A DNA stretch of 64,000 nucleotides from Coriaria nepalensis. Its lineage: Eukaryota > Streptophyta > Magnoliopsida > Cucurbitales > Coriariaceae. Shown piece after piece: positions 59,441-64,000 of this stretch. The stretch spans positions 6,828,501-6,892,500 of the forward strand of contig CP114490.1 of the NCBI GenBank assembly GCA_027186245.1, read 5' to 3'. Position 1 is the first letter of the stretch. Each line of letters starts with the position of its first letter. The notes under the pieces are model-generated. The model was not told where the DNA came from, made no database searches, and was given only the letters and a program-made list of their open reading frames with translations. The position numbers and the translations under genes are program-made.

Positions 59441-61510
59441 TTCTTCATATGGTTAAGAGCCAACCAGCAGGGGCAGGTTTGGCCTTATCCCTTTGACCAT
59501 TACGAGACCCTTCAGTGACTGATTACTCAAGATGAAGCTGGTGATGTTTTGATGGACTATGACCTGCCAATTGTCATTGGTCTGAGGGTCCCAAACATCA
59601 GCTAGAGGATACCCCGGATTAGGGTATGGCCATCAACGGACATCAACGAATATAGTCATCTATCCGTTGATTTTCAAAATTGGCTTCAGAGCCTTTCTTA
59701 TCTCTTCTTCCATGAGCTCCTCTTTTCCTAGATGCTTCTACCAAACTACCTGATGCTGAATGTTCGGCACACAATTCTTGGACTCTTCATGCTCTACTTC
59801 AAAGGCTACTCAATGTCAACCGTATGTAGCCTTCTTCTTATCCGTCATGGCCTTAGCTGCGACCCTCAAGGGTGGTACTGCACCACTACTCTTAAAGGGA
59901 GCCCATTGACTTATCTTCCAAAGTTTAACAAGCATTGGAAAGAGAGATAGTGTATCTTGACAAGCGAGTGGTAGTGTACCTTCAGAGCTTACAGGATCCT
60001 TCCAGCCTTCTGCTTATCTGGTAAGCATTTTTCCTTATGTCTTTCAAGTTCCTCCTAAGGCAGCTTTCTGATGGGTTTATTCCTTAGGTAATTTGAACCA
60101 ATCATTCTCTCTGTCAGATGAAGATAAGTTATCTGAAAGAGGATTCTTGACAAGCCGGCTAAGGAGATATATTGGGAAGTCATCATGATTAGGGCACATC
60201 TCGTGGCCTGTGGCCTTATAGATGATATTCCTCTCATAGAGTTCTGTCCCCTCAGTATCGTTATAGGACCCGAGGGATCTTCAGTTGAGGCTGCTGGTCC
60301 CTCGCCTACTTCTCTTTTTATCGCATTATTGTGATGATTTTGCTCCCTTCTGACTTCTCTTTGCAAATCCTTCACGAGCAGAGCTCGATGCCCTTGTCGA
60401 GGCTCAACTTGATGGCCTCCTCAGATCAAGGCCACAACTAATGGCATCATAAGGCATGGGGTCAATTCCCTTCTCACCTCTGCTCCCAAGTCTCTAACTC
60501 CTAATGTGACCATCCTAAGGGACACTATTTTGCCTCGATACTCTCTACTTTAGACTTCAGCTACAGTTAGCAATAGCATACCCGCTCTTAGCCTTAGGAT
60601 GAGCCTCGTGATGAGCCCCATGCCCCGATTGGTCCTCATATATTGGGTCAATCCTAACCAGGGTTTATGGGTCAAGCCTCGCTTAGTAGTTGAACATTTC
60701 TCTAAGTTCAGCAAGAGATTCCCAGGCTAACACTAACACCTGTGATTTGTGATCTGACGAAGCTCTCTCCACCTAAGATCACGAACTTATTCTGCTTCAG
60801 CATAGCTGTTGTCAGCTTCCACTCTTCCACTTTTTACATACTCCCGCATTGCTCCCCCTTTCTCCTTATTTTACTAACATTTTACTTTGTTACTTTCAAG
60901 GCCAAATGACATCTACTTCCCTGAGTACCTAAACCTTGGCCTGCTCTTCTGCCAAATATATTCGGCTCCACATGGAGAATGACCACCTGAGGAGGAGCTT
61001 AGCCTCATCCGTCCAGCAGGTCCGTGACCTGATCACTGAGAAGATGGCCCAAACGGGAAAACTTCATGTTGAGGTTGGCGCTAAGTGAATCCCTTCATCC
61101 GACCTCGACCAGGCCAAGAAAGAGATCAAATCCCTTAAAAGCGAGAAGGCTAAGTTGGAGTAGCTGAGGGGCGAGAATGATAAGCTAAGGGCTAAATCCC
61201 CCAGGTTGAGGAGCCTGCAATGGCTAAGTTCTTGGAGTCTAGGGACTTCAAAAGTTAGTTGGAGAGGGCCAAGAGCCTGGGGTTCGTTGTGACCAAAGGG
61301 ATGACCATGGTGGTGATTCTTGAACTAGATATGGATGAGGTCGTGCTGCCCGTGGCCAGCTGTTCTGAGGCTGAAGAGGAGGAAGATAAGGAGTAGGAAG
61401 AAGAAGAGCTAGGAGATGGAGCCGAGGACACTACGGGGGCTGGCCTGTTTGACCCATTGACTGTTTCGGTCGACTTCAAGGCCCCCTTGCTGGAGATGAT
61501 GCGAACATGA
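59440..61510 (+). pseudogene. gypsy-type transposon gag-like protein remnant
   Basis: Decayed frame of the plant 'putative gypsy type transposon' family (PF04195-like), found in some large Ty3/gypsy elements. 59732-59947 is open and carries the core: LPNYLMLNVRHTILGLFMLY, then CDPQGWYCTTTLKGSPLTYL, then PKFNKHWKERY. Downstream, about 60930-61200, is a charged coiled-coil stretch (RLHMENDHLRRSLASSVQQV, LDQAKKEIKSLKSEKAKLE) interrupted by TGA and TAG codons, then an acidic Glu-rich patch near 61370-61420. It is on the plus strand, while the gypsy pol piece at 63010-64000 is on the minus strand, so the two are not one intact element. Confidence 0.65.
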
Positions 61511-61999
61511 CACTCGGAGTTGGTTGGTCTTCTCAAAATGAATAATACATCTTGATTTATGTTTTTTTTTTGCGATTTATAAACGATGTCTTTTTGGCCC
61601 ACAACATCAGTTTATCTTTTATTGTTTTTCCTTTTTATAACTTGTTTTTTAAAAAAAAAATGAATGTAATGACTTACTTTTTCAGTGAAGTAAATTTTCT
61701 TTTGACTTCGCACATGTATGGCTTGCCATCACTCTCTCTTTTTATTTATGCACTTGTACTTTGGGTTCCACTAAGGCCACCCCCTTTTCTGAGAGGTTAC
61801 CATCAGTAAAGGGTTAGCATCTAAAATTATCCACGAAGTGCATTATGCTCCGCTTGGGACTATCGTTCCTTTTGGTGTAATGGATGCCGAATAAGCATTT
61901 TACGAATGAGAGGGATGGGCTCATGTTCGGATGCCCAACATGAGGTCTTCTGGATGCCAAATTGGCATCACACACATAAGATTGTTTTAAATTAAATGA
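61511..61999. other. spacer with short palindrome
   Basis: GATGCCAAATTGGCATC (near 61955) is an 8-bp-arm palindrome. No coding remnant recognised. Confidence 0.45.
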
Positions 62000-62950
62000 A
62001 TTTAATTTGGAATTAAATAAACTCCAAAGGTGTTTATGAAATCCTATTGCTGACATGATATAGAATTTAATGGGTCACACGCATAAGGTTTAGAGTAACA
62101 CAATTAAAGTTTTATCGGAGAAAAAAGGAAAACAGACCAAAATCATTTTATGTATAATATAATAATTTGACTTATAGTTTGACTATAAGAGCAAAATGAT
62201 AATTATTAATTTATTAATTTAATATAAGCAGTTCTACTAGCATAACTAAATGTGATATTAAATTAATCGAAAATTAATAAGTTACATATAAACTTTTATT
62301 TAATTATAAAAGGGTCATGAAGGTTCATAATTAATAATCAAATATCAAAGGGTTAATGAGCTAGATTATTAATTAGATTTTCATGGATCAAAATTAATCA
62401 AATAGTTGATAAAATAACCCATGTGTGACCGACCATTTATGGGCTATAGCCCTTCTCACTTTTATAGTTTAAGGAAATTGGGAATCCTAATGAAATAAGG
62501 AAACTATGAATTAGCCTTTGCCTATAAATAAAGGCATAGTGGCCGAAATTCATATACTCTACACATAAGCCTCTTAGCTGAAAATCAAAGAAAAAAAATA
62601 GAATATTTTCCCTCTATTTTTCTCGAACTTATTATTTCATAAGTTGAGATTTTAAGTAAAAATTTAACCTTACGAAACGAAGTATGTGGACTAAGGTTAG
62701 AGAGCGGACACGTGAGCGCCTTTCTATCTTAATAAGAATAGTTTTGTAATTAAGAAGATAGGTATTCATTTACCCTAAACCTTGATTTAATCTAAATGAG
62801 ATTTACTATGCTTTCTGTAAAATATATTATATGTAATATAATTGTTATATGATCGGTATGGATAGAAATTATGTATGTTAGGATATGATCCGAATAAAAT
62901 TTTAAATATTTCTTTTGCTACATTTATTATGTTATGTGCATGTCTACGTT
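62000..62950 (+). mobile_element. copia-type LTR, copy 2 (solo)
   Basis: Plus-strand relative of the minus-strand LTR at 2850-3650: the same ordered blocks, including GGTCACACGCATAAGG (62071), GAGCAAAATGATAATTATTAATT (62190), TCTACTAGCATAACTAAATG (62233), AAACTTTTATTTAATTATAAAAG (62290), GACCGACCATTTATGGGCT (62427) and a CTATAAATAAAGGCAT TATA region (62522). No copia coding sequence lies next to it, so it looks like a solo LTR. Ends not fixed. Confidence 0.6.
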
Positions 62951-63009
62951 TCCTAATGGAATGGAGTCTCCTTGGTGGTTGAGTGAGATATTATCTTGAT
63001 TACCCAAAT

Positions 63010-64000
63010 CACAAGGGGCAACTCTTCCTCCCAGGTGTCTTTGCGCATCCTTCTAGCTTCTTCTTCAGTAACTTCTTGATCACTTTGTTTATCGTGTCCA
63101 TTAGGCCATTGGCCTTAGGTGAGCTAAGGAGGAGGTCAGATGCTTGATCAGCAACTTCGAGTAGAGTTCTTTAAAATTCTTGTTCTTAGATTGGCGCCCA
63201 TTGTTTGTGATCAAGGTCTCTAGAATATCGAGCCTATAAATCAGTCATTCAAGAAGAAATTGGTGGTTGCGGCCTCAATGATCCTTGCTAATGGTTCCGT
63301 TTCCACCCACTTTCTAAATTAGTCAATGGCTACTATGGCATACTTCTTCTTGTAGGGAGGCTAGGTTAAGGAATTGATAATGTCAATATCCCACTTTACA
63401 AATTGCCACGAACCGGTAATCAATGTCAGAAGAACTGCGGGCTTACTCGAAATGCTAGCATAGATTTTAAGGTTTTGACGCTTAACGTCCTTCCTCAGCA
63501 TTGGCTGCTAGAAACCCTTACCCATAAGCTTCTACGCTATTACCTATCCTTCAGAGTGACCCCTCTACACACCCTCATGTATTTCACGCACAAAAATTCC
63601 ACCTCATCCTTAGCTACACATCTCATCAATACCCTAGAGAAACTCCTCTAATATAATACATCTCAAATCTGCATGCACTGACTGCATTCTGACCCTCTAT
63701 GTTTCTTTCTTATCCCTCAACAACTCAACATTGGCTTTATATTTCCTTATAACCTCAATCCAACCTCATTCTTCTATTGCCATCAAGTTGGCACCCTCAT
63801 CAATACTTGGAACATTAAGGAATCTTCTTAGGACCCCTTCTAGAAAAGAGGCATGCCTTGTGGTAGCCAATCTGGTAAGGGCATCAACCTCAATGTTATC
63901 TCCCTTTAGGGTGTGCATTATACATTATTGGTTGAACCTTTCGAGCAGAATTCAAGCTTCTTTTTTATATGTCCTCATCCTAGTAGACTTGGCCTCAAAG
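63010..64000 (-). pseudogene. gypsy RNase H-integrase fragment (runs off end)
   Basis: On the minus strand, from the window edge down: end of RNase H (STRMRTYKKEAWILLERFNQ, then LKGDNIEVDALTRLATTRHA, about 63995-63840), the RNase H-integrase linker (NVPSIDEGANLMAIEE near 63780), then the integrase core (VKWGIDIINSLT, KKKYAIVAID.FRKWVETEPLARI, NNGRQSKNKNFKELY, SSPKANGLMDTINKVIKK; about 63400-63040). In-frame stops and frameshifts are frequent. The rest of pol would lie beyond 64000 on the same strand. Confidence 0.8.

Noticed and set aside
59440..64000. One intact gypsy element at the right end
   Set aside because: The gag-like remnant is on the plus strand and the pol fragment on the minus strand, with a copia-type LTR between them.
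1..64000. tRNA, rRNA or snoRNA genes
   Set aside because: No cloverleaf, rRNA block or C/D-box pair was recognised by reading; the TGGTATCAGAGC words are primer-binding sites of retroelements, not tRNA genes. A tRNAscan/Infernal run would settle it.

Overview
This is a 64 kb piece of nuclear chromosome from a flowering plant, almost certainly a eudicot. It is AT-rich and holds spliced genes with GT/AG introns, plant-type promoters (telo-boxes, site II motifs) and several nested layers of degraded plant transposons. The species cannot be fixed from the sequence alone.

Five host genes were recognised and their exons resolved by hand: (1) an intronless cytosolic ribosomal protein S16 gene (1148-1582, minus); (2) a six-exon WSD-type wax ester synthase/diacylglycerol acyltransferase (11273-13644, minus); (3) a nine-exon DOA10/MARCH6-type RING-CH ubiquitin ligase, orthologous in layout and length to Arabidopsis SUD1/CER9 (17771-22992, plus); (4) and (5) two nine-exon poly(A)-binding protein genes (23555-27635 and 36975-41185, both minus) with the same exon structure, an ancient tandem duplication. 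SUD1 and the first PABP gene are convergent, about 560 bp apart. All five read as intact under the models given.

The rest is mobile DNA. 2-11 kb: a copia-type LTR, copia and Athila-like gypsy fragments, then a decayed hAT transposase. 14.6-17.4 kb: an inverted repeat with perfect 21-bp arms, a LINE fragment, and a 629-bp hAT MITE with an 8-bp target duplication. 28.3-31.9 kb, between the two PABP genes: two fragments of an endogenous pararetrovirus (Caulimoviridae) in opposite orientation, one keeping the tRNA-primer site and leader. 33.4-36.6 kb: a second hAT class (DUF4371/ZMYM-like). 41.8-47.9 kb: two long-TIR foldback elements, one with a clean 9-bp target duplication (Mutator-like), and a second copy of the BED-type hAT. 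48-49 kb: a TRIM-like mini-retroelement and a plant-mobile-domain fragment. 50.2-55.8 kb: a nearly intact chromodomain Ty3/gypsy element, complete with LTRs, primer site, gag-pol and integrase chromodomain, but with one in-frame TGA in the protease and a lost zinc-finger cysteine in the integrase. 55.9-64 kb: another LTR-bounded remnant, a gypsy-type transposon gag-like remnant, a second copy of the copia-type LTR in opposite orientation to the first, and a gypsy RNase H-integrase fragment running off the end.

No new enzymatic system was found. The most interesting structures are the inverted pararetrovirus pair, the single-stop chromovirus, the foldback elements, and the inverted repeat at 14.6-14.95 kb.
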